Of a DNA stretch of 37,776 nt, positions 17,467 to 26,123 are shown piece after piece. The position numbers and the translations under genes were made by a program. The first letter of the stretch is position 1. The number at the start of each line of letters is the position of its first letter. The DNA comes from Candidatus Woesebacteria bacterium GW2011_GWB1_39_12 (GTDB taxonomy: Bacteria > Patescibacteriota > Microgenomatia > UBA8517). The stretch covers positions 1 to 37,776 of the forward strand of contig LBWB01000012.1 of assembly GCA_000993405.1 (NCBI GenBank), written 5' to 3'. The notes beneath the pieces were generated by a model. It was not told the origin of the DNA, searched no databases, and saw only the letters and a list, made by a program, of their open reading frames with translations.

Positions 17467-18321
17467 AACGTTTACTGCCAATAATATTACTGGGTGTAGG
17501 AATTTTGGTCGTTGTTGGTGCCTTTTTGTTCGTTAAGGGAAAAAGACAAGGAGAATCTGAAGAACCTGAAGAAGAGATTGCACTTTTGGACGTTGCCCTG
17601 CCGGAAAGGCCGGTTGTTTCTCTTACACCCACGACTGACGGGCACTATTTAAATCTCAAGATTGAAAAGATAGTGATCGATGCAAAAAACCTTGACTATG
17701 AACTTTTATATAAGACTAAAGACGGTGTACTTCAGGGAGTTCCGGGAAGTGTAGATTTGGAAGGGGAAGATAGTTTTGAAGCAGAACTTCTATTGGGAAG
17801 CGAGTCTTCAGGTAAATTTAGATATGACGAGGGAGTGGAAGAAGGAACAATCGGTCTAAAATTTAGAAATTCCGAAGGAAAACTACTGGCAAAATTCGTA
17901 AGCGAGTTTCACTTTCAATCTTCCACCGATCTTTTAACCTCGATTGATAAAGTGTTTAATTACGAGCTTCCCGAAGAATCAGAGGAGTTTTTTGTAACAA
18001 TGAATACGATTGGATATCTTGGAGAAACGTCTACCGATATTGAGACAGGCCCCTATGGAATTTTTTCTTCTTCTCCCAAAAAAGTTTCGGGAGTTGTTGA
18101 CTTAGGATTTGATAATGTTTACTGGTGGGATGGTGATAAATGGCAAAGGCTTACGGAGAATAAAGCTTCTGATATAGGAATTTTCTTCGGTGCTACTCAA
18201 TAACTTACCGTTTTTACACAGATTCAAGCGAGCTTCAAGTTTCGGGTAATTTTGGCCTTGACACCGTCGTGAAAACATATCAAAATGGTAAAGATTGGTG
18301 ATTACTGGTGAAATATATAAC
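17463..18321 (+). CDS. Membrane-anchored extracytoplasmic hypothetical protein; annotated ORF ends at 18203 but a shifted-frame tail continues to ~18301
   Basis: N-terminal TM LLPIILLGVGILVVVGAFLFV; after the TAA at 18201-18203 the frame starting at 18203 reads TYRFYTDSSELQVSGNFGLDTVVKTYQNGKDW*. The end coordinate is approximate. Confidence 0.55.
18286..18310 (+). promoter_or_regulatory. Putative MraZ operator (three TGGTR direct repeats, 10-bp period)
   Basis: TGGTA(18286)-AAGAT-TGGTG(18296)-ATTAC-TGGTG(18306), 5-nt spacers, 37 bp upstream of the mraZ start. Confidence 0.6.
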
Positions 18322-18346
18322 ATTTTAGATACTGCCCAATATTTAG

Positions 18347-18781
18347 ATGTTAATAGGGCAGTACATAAGCAAATTAACAGAAGGAAATAGAGTCGCCGTA
18401 CCAAAAAAAATTAGAGAAGAATTAGGTGTTGAGATGGTCGTTGCCAAGTGGTACGAAAGTTGCCTGGTATTGGTCTCAATAGTAAATTGGCAGAAACTAA
18501 TCACTCGTCTTATCGGTAACACGGAACTAATAATCTCACCCGTAAGAGATATTGACAGGTTTATTTTGGCATCGGCATTTGAAGTCAGTCTTGACGGCCA
18601 GGGAAGATTTGTTCTTCCCGAAAGCCTGATTGATTACGCCTCTTTCGAGAATGATCTTATCTTTGTGGGATTGGGCGAGAGAGTAGAAATATGGCAACTG
18701 GCAAGGTGGCGTGATTTGGAGAAACTTTCCGAGGAGAAAGCTGCAAAAGCTATTGAAAAAATTGCCAAAAGAGAGAAGTAA
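18347..18781 (+). CDS. mraZ: Transcriptional regulator MraZ
   Basis: Two SpoVT/AbrB-like half motifs NRVAVPKKIREELG and DGQGRFVLPESL; directly precedes rsmH. Confidence 0.92.
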   Translation: MLIGQYISKLTEGNRVAVPKKIREELGVEMVVAKWYESCLVLVSIVNWQKLITRLIGNTELIISPVRDIDRFILASAFEVSLDGQGRFVLPESLIDYASFENDLIFVGLGERVEIWQLARWRDLEKLSEEKAAKAIEKIAKREK

Positions 18782-18791
18782 AGAATTAAAT

Positions 18792-19730
18792 ATGCCAGGT
18801 CAGGATGGATTGGAGAAAATACATGAACCCGTTCTTTTAGGTGAAGTTGTTGATGCCTTAAGAGTTAAAGATTTAGCACATTTAAAAAAAGCTCATTTTA
18901 TTGACGCAACACTTGGTTTAGGAGGTCACAGTCTGGAAATTTGTAAAGCCGGTGGAAATGTTCTTGGCATTGAAGCGGATGAAGAATCTTTGGAGATTGC
19001 CAGAAAGAGATTAATGAAAGTTTGCCCTCCCACGTTCAGTTCACATGAACGTGGGTCATTTACTCTCGTTCATGGAAACTTCAGAGATTTAAAAGAAATC
19101 GCATTAAAGGAAAGATTTGATCGGGTTGACGGAATACTTTTTGACCTGGGAATTTCCAGTTATCAGTTGGCCACAAAGGTTAAGGGATTTTCTTTTCAGG
19201 ATCTGGATGCGTATTTGGACATGAGGTTTGATAGAATTTCCCAAGAAGTTACTGCACAGGACCTGTTAAAAGTTCTTAACGTAGGTCAGCTCATCGAACT
19301 TTTTAGGGTAACCATGCCCAAAGGTGTCGCAAGAGCTTTGTCAAAAAGGATTGTTGAAGCCAGAAAGATAAGGGAAATAAAAACTGTTGGAGATTTTTTG
19401 GAGATCATTAAGCCAAAATTTAGGTCTAAGCCAAAACTTAATCCGTCGACCTTACCATTTTTGGCGCTTAGGATTGCCGTCAACAGCGAGCTTGATAATT
19501 TAAGACAAGCACTTCCCCAAGCTTTGGAACTACTTAAAGCAGGCGGAAGACTTGTCGTAATTAGTTTTCATTCAGGAGAAGACGGACTGGTAAAAAACTT
19601 TTTTAAAGAATCTCAGGATTCAGAACGGGGTTTGATTATAACTAAAAAGCCTATCTTTCCAGAAAAAAAAGAGATTGCAACAAACCCGAGAGCAAGAAGC
19701 GCAAAAATGAGAATTTTACAAAAAAAATGA
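18792..19730 (+). CDS. rsmH: 16S rRNA (cytosine1402-N4)-methyltransferase RsmH
   Basis: HEPVLLGEVVDAL, FIDATLGLGGHS, VDGILFDLGISSYQL, FLALRIAVNSELDNL, VVISFHSGEDGLVK; internal ATG 18792 preferred over the track start 18711. Confidence 0.95.
   Translation: MPGQDGLEKIHEPVLLGEVVDALRVKDLAHLKKAHFIDATLGLGGHSLEICKAGGNVLGIEADEESLEIARKRLMKVCPPTFSSHERGSFTLVHGNFRDLKEIALKERFDRVDGILFDLGISSYQLATKVKGFSFQDLDAYLDMRFDRISQEVTAQDLLKVLNVGQLIELFRVTMPKGVARALSKRIVEARKIREIKTVGDFLEIIKPKFRSKPKLNPSTLPFLALRIAVNSELDNLRQALPQALELLKAGGRLVVISFHSGEDGLVKNFFKESQDSERGLIITKKPIFPEKKEIATNPRARSAKMRILQKK
19029..19055. repeat. Perfect 10-bp-stem palindrome inside rsmH
   Basis: CCCACGTTCA (19029-19038) / TGAACGTGGG (19046-19055), 7-nt loop GTTCACA. 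Confidence 0.85.
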
Positions 19731-20047
19731 AAAGAAATTATTTCAAAATAAAAAACAATCAAAAAAGAATAAGACTCGGAGCTAGATCTCTATTGTTCTT
19801 GCTGGGTTTATTTCTATTCATGCAAGTATTGTTCAGCGTTCAGCAGGGAACTTTTGGTGCTGAATTTTCTGATTTAGAAGCCCAATCTAATGAACTTCTT
19901 GATGAAAACAGAAAGCTGGGAGACGATTTGGTCAGATCTACTTCACTTCTTTCCCTTAACGAGAAAGTCGAGGCCCTAGGTTATTCAAAAAGCAGTGAGA
20001 CGCTTTACATAAAAATTGGAGAATCGTTTGCACAAGTCTTACGATGA
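19727..20047 (+). CDS. FtsL/DivIC-like septum protein
   Basis: Short single-TM protein with coiled-coil tail between rsmH and ftsI; call rests on synteny and architecture. Confidence 0.65.
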   Translation: MKRNYFKIKNNQKRIRLGARSLLFLLGLFLFMQVLFSVQQGTFGAEFSDLEAQSNELLDENRKLGDDLVRSTSLLSLNEKVEALGYSKSSETLYIKIGESFAQVLR

Positions 20048-20050
20048 CAA

Positions 20051-21763
20051 ATGGTTATTCGGCTAAAAATAATATTTTTCTTGTTTTTAATCGCCTTTTT
20101 GACCCTTCTTGGAAAGCTTTTTTACTGGCAAATTTTAAAAGGAAAGGAGCTTTCAATACAGGCGCGCAGTCAACACCAAAGCCAATCACTCTTTGAGGCT
20201 ACAAGAGGAGATATCCTAGCAACGGACGGCAGTTGGCTTGCCGCAAGTAGCGAGGCCTATCTTGTTTTTGCCAATCCCTCCGATATTAAATTAGAACCGA
20301 AAAAACTTTCCGAAAAACTTGCACCTTTTTTTATAGAGAACCCGGACGATAAAAAGGAAATTTTAATCGAGATTGATAGGCTTACTCTGCTTTTGGCTAA
20401 AGAGGATCTTATTTGGGTGCCTCTAAAGCATAAAGTTGAAAGAGATATAAAAGAAAAAATAGAAAGTTTAGGCCTCGAAGGAATCGGATTTGAGAAAGAA
20501 GAAAAGCGCGTATATCCGGAAGCCTCTACGGCAGCACATCTTCTGGGATTTGTTGGCAAGGACAAGGAAGGTAGCGACGTCGGTTACTTCGGATTAGAGG
20601 GTTTTTACGACGTTACATTATCAGGAAGACCCGGATATTCTCTTCAGGAAAAAGATGCGGGTGGTCTTCCAATCCTTATTGAAACCGCCCGTGAATCAAG
20701 TGCTATCAAAGGAGTAAGTTTGTTGACTCACATAGACAAGTTTATTCAGATTACTCTGGATAGAGAACTTCAGAATGGTCTTGATAAATACCAAGCAGAA
20801 AGCGGTATTGGAATTGTAGTTAACCCGGAAAACGGTGCTATTCTGGCAATTAGTTCGTATCCTTCTTACGACCCTGCAAAATACTGGGATTTCGGCAATG
20901 AATTTTTTACAAATCCGGCGATTTCGCAAACTTTTGAACCCGGGTCCATTTTTAAGGTTTTGGTGATGGCATCAGCACTTGACGCGGGAGTTGTGAAACC
21001 GGAAACACAGTGTGATAAGTGTAGCGGCCCTGTAAATATAGACAAATACGTTATCGAAACTTGGAATCAGGTTTATTACCCTAATACTTCAATGGTTGAT
21101 GTTATTGTTCACTCGGATAATGTGGGCATGGTATACGTTGCTCAAAAACTTGGAAGCGATAAGTTGTATGACTACCTTTCTGGTTTTGGGATAGGAGAGG
21201 GAACTGGTATAGATCTTCAGGGAGAAGCCAATCCGGGCTTAAGAGATAAGGGTAAATGGGGTTTAATCGACTTAGCAACTTCCGCCTTTGGTCAAGGAGT
21301 AGCAGTAACGCCGATTCAAATGATTACAGCAGTTTCGGTAATTGCGAATAAAGGATTAAAGGTTTCACCACAGGTTGTTGACAAAATTAGACAGGATGCT
21401 TGGGAAGAGGATATAAAGCCGGTAATTGGAAAACGGGTGATTTCCGAAAAAGCTGCAGGTGAAATCACGGGAATGATGGTTGAGGCAGCAAAAAATGGTG
21501 AAGCGAAATGGACATATAAAAGGGGATTTAAAGTAGCAGGAAAAACAGGAACAGCTCAAATTCCGATTGAGGGACATTATGACGAAGAGAAGACCATTGC
21601 CTCATATGTTGGCTTTGCCCCTTATGATGATCCAAAATTTGTGATGCTTATAAGTTTGAGAGAACCGAAATCGTCACCTTGGGCGTCTGAAACAGCGGCT
21701 CCTCTTTGGTATGAAATTGCGAGTGATCTGTTTGTCTATTTCGGAATTCAACCTGAAAACTAG
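20051..21763 (+). CDS. ftsI: Peptidoglycan transpeptidase FtsI (class B PBP)
   Basis: SxxK in FEPGSIFKV, SxN in VHSDNVGM, KTG in AGKTGTAQIP; N-terminal TM. Confidence 0.93.
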   Translation: MVIRLKIIFFLFLIAFLTLLGKLFYWQILKGKELSIQARSQHQSQSLFEATRGDILATDGSWLAASSEAYLVFANPSDIKLEPKKLSEKLAPFFIENPDDKKEILIEIDRLTLLLAKEDLIWVPLKHKVERDIKEKIESLGLEGIGFEKEEKRVYPEASTAAHLLGFVGKDKEGSDVGYFGLEGFYDVTLSGRPGYSLQEKDAGGLPILIETARESSAIKGVSLLTHIDKFIQITLDRELQNGLDKYQAESGIGIVVNPENGAILAISSYPSYDPAKYWDFGNEFFTNPAISQTFEPGSIFKVLVMASALDAGVVKPETQCDKCSGPVNIDKYVIETWNQVYYPNTSMVDVIVHSDNVGMVYVAQKLGSDKLYDYLSGFGIGEGTGIDLQGEANPGLRDKGKWGLIDLATSAFGQGVAVTPIQMITAVSVIANKGLKVSPQVVDKIRQDAWEEDIKPVIGKRVISEKAAGEITGMMVEAAKNGEAKWTYKRGFKVAGKTGTAQIPIEGHYDEEKTIASYVGFAPYDDPKFVMLISLREPKSSPWASETAAPLWYEIASDLFVYFGIQPEN

Positions 21764-21791
21764 CGTATTAGTGGTAGAATATAGTGCGAGT

Positions 21792-23081
21792 ATGAATATA
21801 AAAGTCAAGGGAAAACAGGTTCTCACTGGAGAAATTACTCCATCCGGAAGCAAAAATTCCGCAGTCGCCCTTCTTCCTTCTACTCTTCTTTTTGACAAAC
21901 CGGTTGTCCTAAAAAATGTTCCCGAAATAACTGATGTCACAAAACTTATGAATATAATGACCAAACTTGGAAGCAAAATTACCTGGGATAGAAGTAAGCG
22001 CGAGATGAAAATTGATAATTCCAAGTTATCGTTTAATCAAGTAGAAAGGGAAGATTGGAATACAATGAGAGGAACTTCGCTTTTGTGGGGACCGATGCTT
22101 GCTCGTTTCGGAAAAGTTGATTTTGGAGGACTACCCGGAGGATGTACTCTGGGATTTAGGACTCTTTCTCCTCACTACAATGCCTTTCGCGCCATGGGAG
22201 TCGAAATTAGCGATAACGAGAAGGGAATTAAGATGGATGCGAAGAGTGCTCATGCGAGTGAATTTTGGCTGACCGAGATGAGTCCAACAGCTACTGAAAA
22301 TGCAGTAATGCTGGCAACATCCATTAACGGCATAACTAAAATTGTGGGCGCTGCATCAGAACCACAGGTACAGGACTTGTGTAACTTTCTTAACGGAGCC
22401 GGTGCCAGTATAGAGGGCGTTGGTTCATCAATTCTGACCATTAATGGAGGTAAATATCTGTCTTCCCACGAACATAGCCTTTTTAGTGATCATTATGAAA
22501 TAGCCACATTTTTGGCGATGGGTGCGATAACCGGCGGTGGGATGAAAGTTTACCACGCCCAAGCCGATCTTTTTGTCAAAGTAAACGAAATTTTCCGAAA
22601 TTTTGGCATAGAGATTAATTATGAGGGGGATACCGCAATCGTTGCGAAAAATCAGAAAATACGGTTGACGTGCGAGGAGGAAAGAAATCTTTTGACAATT
22701 AAAGCTCAGCCCTGGCCAGGCCTTCCTGTTGACATGTTACCCCTTTTTATTGCCATATCATTGGCTGCAAAAGACGGCCAGGTTCTTTTTCACAACTGGA
22801 TGTACGAGGCGGGACTTTTCTGGACATCGGAACTAGCCAAGCTTGGTGCAAATATTGTAATGTGCGATCCTCACAGAATTATTGTTTTAGCCGGAAATAA
22901 GTTAAAAGGCGACACCCTAGAAGCTCCTTTTATAATTCGCGCAACGGTTGCCATGGTCATGGCAGCCATGATTTCAGAAGGAGAGACAGTGATACTAAAT
23001 GCCGATTCTTTGTATCGTGGGCACCCTGACTTTGCTGAGAATCTTCGTCGCTTGGGAGCAAAGATTGAAGAAATAAAATAA
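21792..23081 (+). CDS. murA: UDP-N-acetylglucosamine 1-carboxyvinyltransferase (MurA), Cys-type
   Basis: SGSKNSAVALLPSTLL; MRGTSLLWGPMLARFGKVDFGGLPGGCTLGFR with catalytic-loop Cys; ATG 21792 preferred. Confidence 0.88.
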   Translation: MNIKVKGKQVLTGEITPSGSKNSAVALLPSTLLFDKPVVLKNVPEITDVTKLMNIMTKLGSKITWDRSKREMKIDNSKLSFNQVEREDWNTMRGTSLLWGPMLARFGKVDFGGLPGGCTLGFRTLSPHYNAFRAMGVEISDNEKGIKMDAKSAHASEFWLTEMSPTATENAVMLATSINGITKIVGAASEPQVQDLCNFLNGAGASIEGVGSSILTINGGKYLSSHEHSLFSDHYEIATFLAMGAITGGGMKVYHAQADLFVKVNEIFRNFGIEINYEGDTAIVAKNQKIRLTCEEERNLLTIKAQPWPGLPVDMLPLFIAISLAAKDGQVLFHNWMYEAGLFWTSELAKLGANIVMCDPHRIIVLAGNKLKGDTLEAPFIIRATVAMVMAAMISEGETVILNADSLYRGHPDFAENLRRLGAKIEEIK

Positions 23082-23100
23082 TTTGGGCACAATTAAAATA

Positions 23101-24681
23101 ATGAATCTTACCCGACTTCTTGAAGGTTTACTCGACTACAAAATTTATGGAAATAGAGATGTTAACATAGCTTCAATAACTGAGGATTCAAGACAAGTTA
23201 AAAAGAGAAATTTGTTTGTTGCCGTAAGGGGGCTAACAGTAGACGGCCATAAATTTATTCCTCAAGCGATCGAAAATGGGGCCTCGGTAATTGTTGGAGA
23301 AATTGATAAAACAAAAGTTAAAATTCCAAGAAGGGTAACTTACGTAAAAGTTGAAAGCTCCCGAAAGGCATTAGGCCATTTGGCTTCTAAATTTTACGGA
23401 GACCCTTCAGAAAAACTAAAAGTTATTGGAGTAACGGGAACCGACGGAAAAACAACCACGGCTTTCTTGATCTATCATATTTTGGCAACAGCCGGCAAGA
23501 AAGTGGGATTAGTAAGCACGGTTGCCGCGAAAATAGGTAGTAAAGAGGTCGATACTGGGTTACATGTCACTAATCCTGATCCGATGACTTTGCAGTTGTT
23601 CCTTGTAGATATGACAAAAGCAGGCTGTGAATTTGCTGTAGTTGAAGTTACTTCTCATGGACTTGATCAGGAAAGAGTTTCAGGAGTCAATTTTGATTCC
23701 GCTGTTCTTACCAATATTACCCACGAACACCTTGATTACCATAAAAATTTTGAAGAATACCGAGACACAAAAACGAAGCTTTTTCAGTCAGCAAAGAATT
23801 TTATCGTTCTCAATAAAGACGATGAATCTTCCGACTATATCTTAAAAGCAACTACCGTGCGAAATATTTTTTATAGTCTAAAAGATAGATCCTCTGATTT
23901 TTGTGCACAAAATATTCGAGAGGAAGGTGGTAATACCATTTTCGAAGTAATCAGCGGTGTAAATTCATTTAGTGTTCAGACTAAGCTGCCTGGAGAATAT
24001 AATGTTTCCAATAGCCTTGCTGCCATTGCTGTTGGTTTAGAATATGGTATAGAAGTAGATTCGATTAAAAAGGCACTTCAATTATTTAAAGCACCAAAAG
24101 GTCGTTTGGAGAAGATAGAGAATAACAAAGGATTTGAAATTTACATAGACTTTGCACATACGCCGAATTCTTTAGAACAGGTATTGAGTCTTTTAAAAAA
24201 GCGTATAGACCTAAGAGAAAAAAAAGGAAAACTAATAACTATATTCGGTTGTGCCGGAGAACGAGATAAAGTAAAAAGGCCGATAATGGGGGAAATTTCG
24301 TCTACCATTGCAGATATTTCGATTTTTACTGCTGAGGATCCAAGAAGCGAGGAATTGGAAAAGATTATCGGCCAAATGGTTATTGGCGCAAAGAGGTCGA
24401 AAGCTAAAGGAGTTAAATACACCTCCGAGGTGGCCGAATGGACTCCTCGGATAGTGGAAAATTTAAAAAAAGGCCACGTATTTTTCAGAATTCCTGAACG
24501 CGGTGAGGCAATATCTTTTGCCTTACAAAAACTTGCCCGAAAAGGCGATACGATTGTTATTTGCGGCAAAGGGCACGAAAAAAGCATGGCTTATAACGGT
24601 GTCGAATACGACTGGTCCGACGAAGAAGCTGTAAAGTTAGCTTTAAAGGGCGATGTTAAAGAAATAACTCGATCAAATTGA
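23101..24681 (+). CDS. murE: UDP-N-acetylmuramyl-tripeptide synthetase MurE
   Basis: GVTGTDGKTTTAFLIYHIL, EVTSHGLDQERV, DFAHTPNSLEQVL, EDPRSEE, ICGKGHEKSM. Confidence 0.93.
   Translation: MNLTRLLEGLLDYKIYGNRDVNIASITEDSRQVKKRNLFVAVRGLTVDGHKFIPQAIENGASVIVGEIDKTKVKIPRRVTYVKVESSRKALGHLASKFYGDPSEKLKVIGVTGTDGKTTTAFLIYHILATAGKKVGLVSTVAAKIGSKEVDTGLHVTNPDPMTLQLFLVDMTKAGCEFAVVEVTSHGLDQERVSGVNFDSAVLTNITHEHLDYHKNFEEYRDTKTKLFQSAKNFIVLNKDDESSDYILKATTVRNIFYSLKDRSSDFCAQNIREEGGNTIFEVISGVNSFSVQTKLPGEYNVSNSLAAIAVGLEYGIEVDSIKKALQLFKAPKGRLEKIENNKGFEIYIDFAHTPNSLEQVLSLLKKRIDLREKKGKLITIFGCAGERDKVKRPIMGEISSTIADISIFTAEDPRSEELEKIIGQMVIGAKRSKAKGVKYTSEVAEWTPRIVENLKKGHVFFRIPERGEAISFALQKLARKGDTIVICGKGHEKSMAYNGVEYDWSDEEAVKLALKGDVKEITRSN
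24420..24458. repeat. Palindromic repeat (family A, copy 2) inside murE
   Basis: TCCGAGG (24424-24430) / CCTCGGA (24445-24451); shared CACCTCCGAGGTG and CTCCTCGGA with 7021-7053, in another reading frame. Confidence 0.6.
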
Positions 24682-24695
24682 AGGGTACGACCCTG
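24681..24695. repeat. 15-nt palindromic repeat AAGGGTACGACCCTG (copy 2) between murE and murC
   Basis: Identical 15-mer at 9209-9223; AGGGT-ACG-ACCCT inverted repeat. Confidence 0.6.
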
Positions 24696-24707
24696 CAAGA
24701 TAGATCA

Positions 24708-26123
24708 ATGGATATAACAAAATTAAAACACATTCATTTTACCGGCGTAAAAGGTGTCGGAATGACTGCATTGGCATTATGCTTGCGTGACTTGGGAATT
24801 AAAGTAACGGGAAGTGATGTTGATGAGATTTTTGTAACAGACGAAGTTCTTAAAGAAAATAGTATAGAATGGAAGATTGGATTTGGAGAAAAAAATTTAA
24901 ACCCTAGGCCAGATTTAGTTGTTACAACTGCAGCCCATGGTGGACTTTTAAACCCCGAGGTTCAAAGGGCAAAAAATCTAGGTATTCAAATAACAACTTT
25001 TGCAGAGTTTTTAGCCGAACTTGCAAATACGAAGGAAGTTATTGGAGTTTGCGGAGTGGGAGGTAAAACAACTACGGCATCAATGATAACAGTTTTATTG
25101 AATGAAGCGGGGCTACATCCTTCCTTTGCAATAGGTGTTGGTAATATTTATCCCATCGGTGTTTCAGGAAGATTTGACAAGAAGGGGAAAAACTACGTTT
25201 GTGAGGCTGATGACTATGTAGTTTCTCCGGGAGTAGATAATACGCCGAAATTTATGCTTCTCGATCCTAAAGTCCTCGTTGTTACAAATATTGAATACGA
25301 CCATCCGGACATTTACTCCTCGTTCAAAGAAACAAAAAAAACGTTTAGAGAATTATTTGAGAAACTCCCGGATGGTGGCTTGCTTATCGCCTGCATTGAT
25401 AATTCCAACGTTTCCGACACAATCAAAGGGTTAAGAAAACCGGTGATAACTTATGGTTTTAATAAAGAGGCTGACTGGCAAATAAAGGACATTAAATTTA
25501 AAGATGAGAAAACATTTTTCTCTTTATATTCCAAGAAAGAAAACAGAACTTATGACAATTTAGAATTGGAAATTCCCGGTAGATTCAATGTACAAAATGC
25601 AACAGCCGCATTCATAGTTGGAAACTATTTAGGCATAAATGAGTTAGGTTTAAGGAAAGGGTTATCATCTTACTTGGGGTGTAGGAGGAGATTTGAAAAA
25701 ATGGGTATTTATAAAAATGCTTTGTTTTATGATGATTACGCACATCATCCAAAAGAAATTAAGTCTGTACTGATGGCAGCTAGGGAATGGTTTCCTAAAA
25801 AAAGAATTGTGTCTATTTTTCAACCCCATACCTATTCGAGAACAAAGGCTTTGTTTAAGGAATTTTCAGAAGCCTTTGATGACGCAGACATAGTTGGTTT
25901 TATGGATATCTACTCTTCTGCCCGAGAATCAAAAGATTCTTCTGTCTCATCTGAACTACTTGCAAAGGAAACTAGAAAAAACAATCCTGAAGTTTACTAT
26001 CTTGGAAGTCATAAAAGAACTTTAGAGTGGATGAACAAAAATGTTAAAAAAGGTGACATTGTCCTGACGTTGGGAGCGGGCGATATATTCCATATATATA
26101 ATCAGCTATTCAAAGATAGTTAA
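24708..26123 (+). CDS. murC: UDP-N-acetylmuramate--L-alanine ligase MurC
   Basis: HIHFTGVKGVGMTALAL, GVCGVGGKTTTASM, YDDYAHHPKEIKSVLMAAR, FQPHTYSRTKAL; ATG 24708 preferred to TTG 24678. Confidence 0.92.
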   Translation: MDITKLKHIHFTGVKGVGMTALALCLRDLGIKVTGSDVDEIFVTDEVLKENSIEWKIGFGEKNLNPRPDLVVTTAAHGGLLNPEVQRAKNLGIQITTFAEFLAELANTKEVIGVCGVGGKTTTASMITVLLNEAGLHPSFAIGVGNIYPIGVSGRFDKKGKNYVCEADDYVVSPGVDNTPKFMLLDPKVLVVTNIEYDHPDIYSSFKETKKTFRELFEKLPDGGLLIACIDNSNVSDTIKGLRKPVITYGFNKEADWQIKDIKFKDEKTFFSLYSKKENRTYDNLELEIPGRFNVQNATAAFIVGNYLGINELGLRKGLSSYLGCRRRFEKMGIYKNALFYDDYAHHPKEIKSVLMAAREWFPKKRIVSIFQPHTYSRTKALFKEFSEAFDDADIVGFMDIYSSARESKDSSVSSELLAKETRKNNPEVYYLGSHKRTLEWMNKNVKKGDIVLTLGAGDIFHIYNQLFKDS

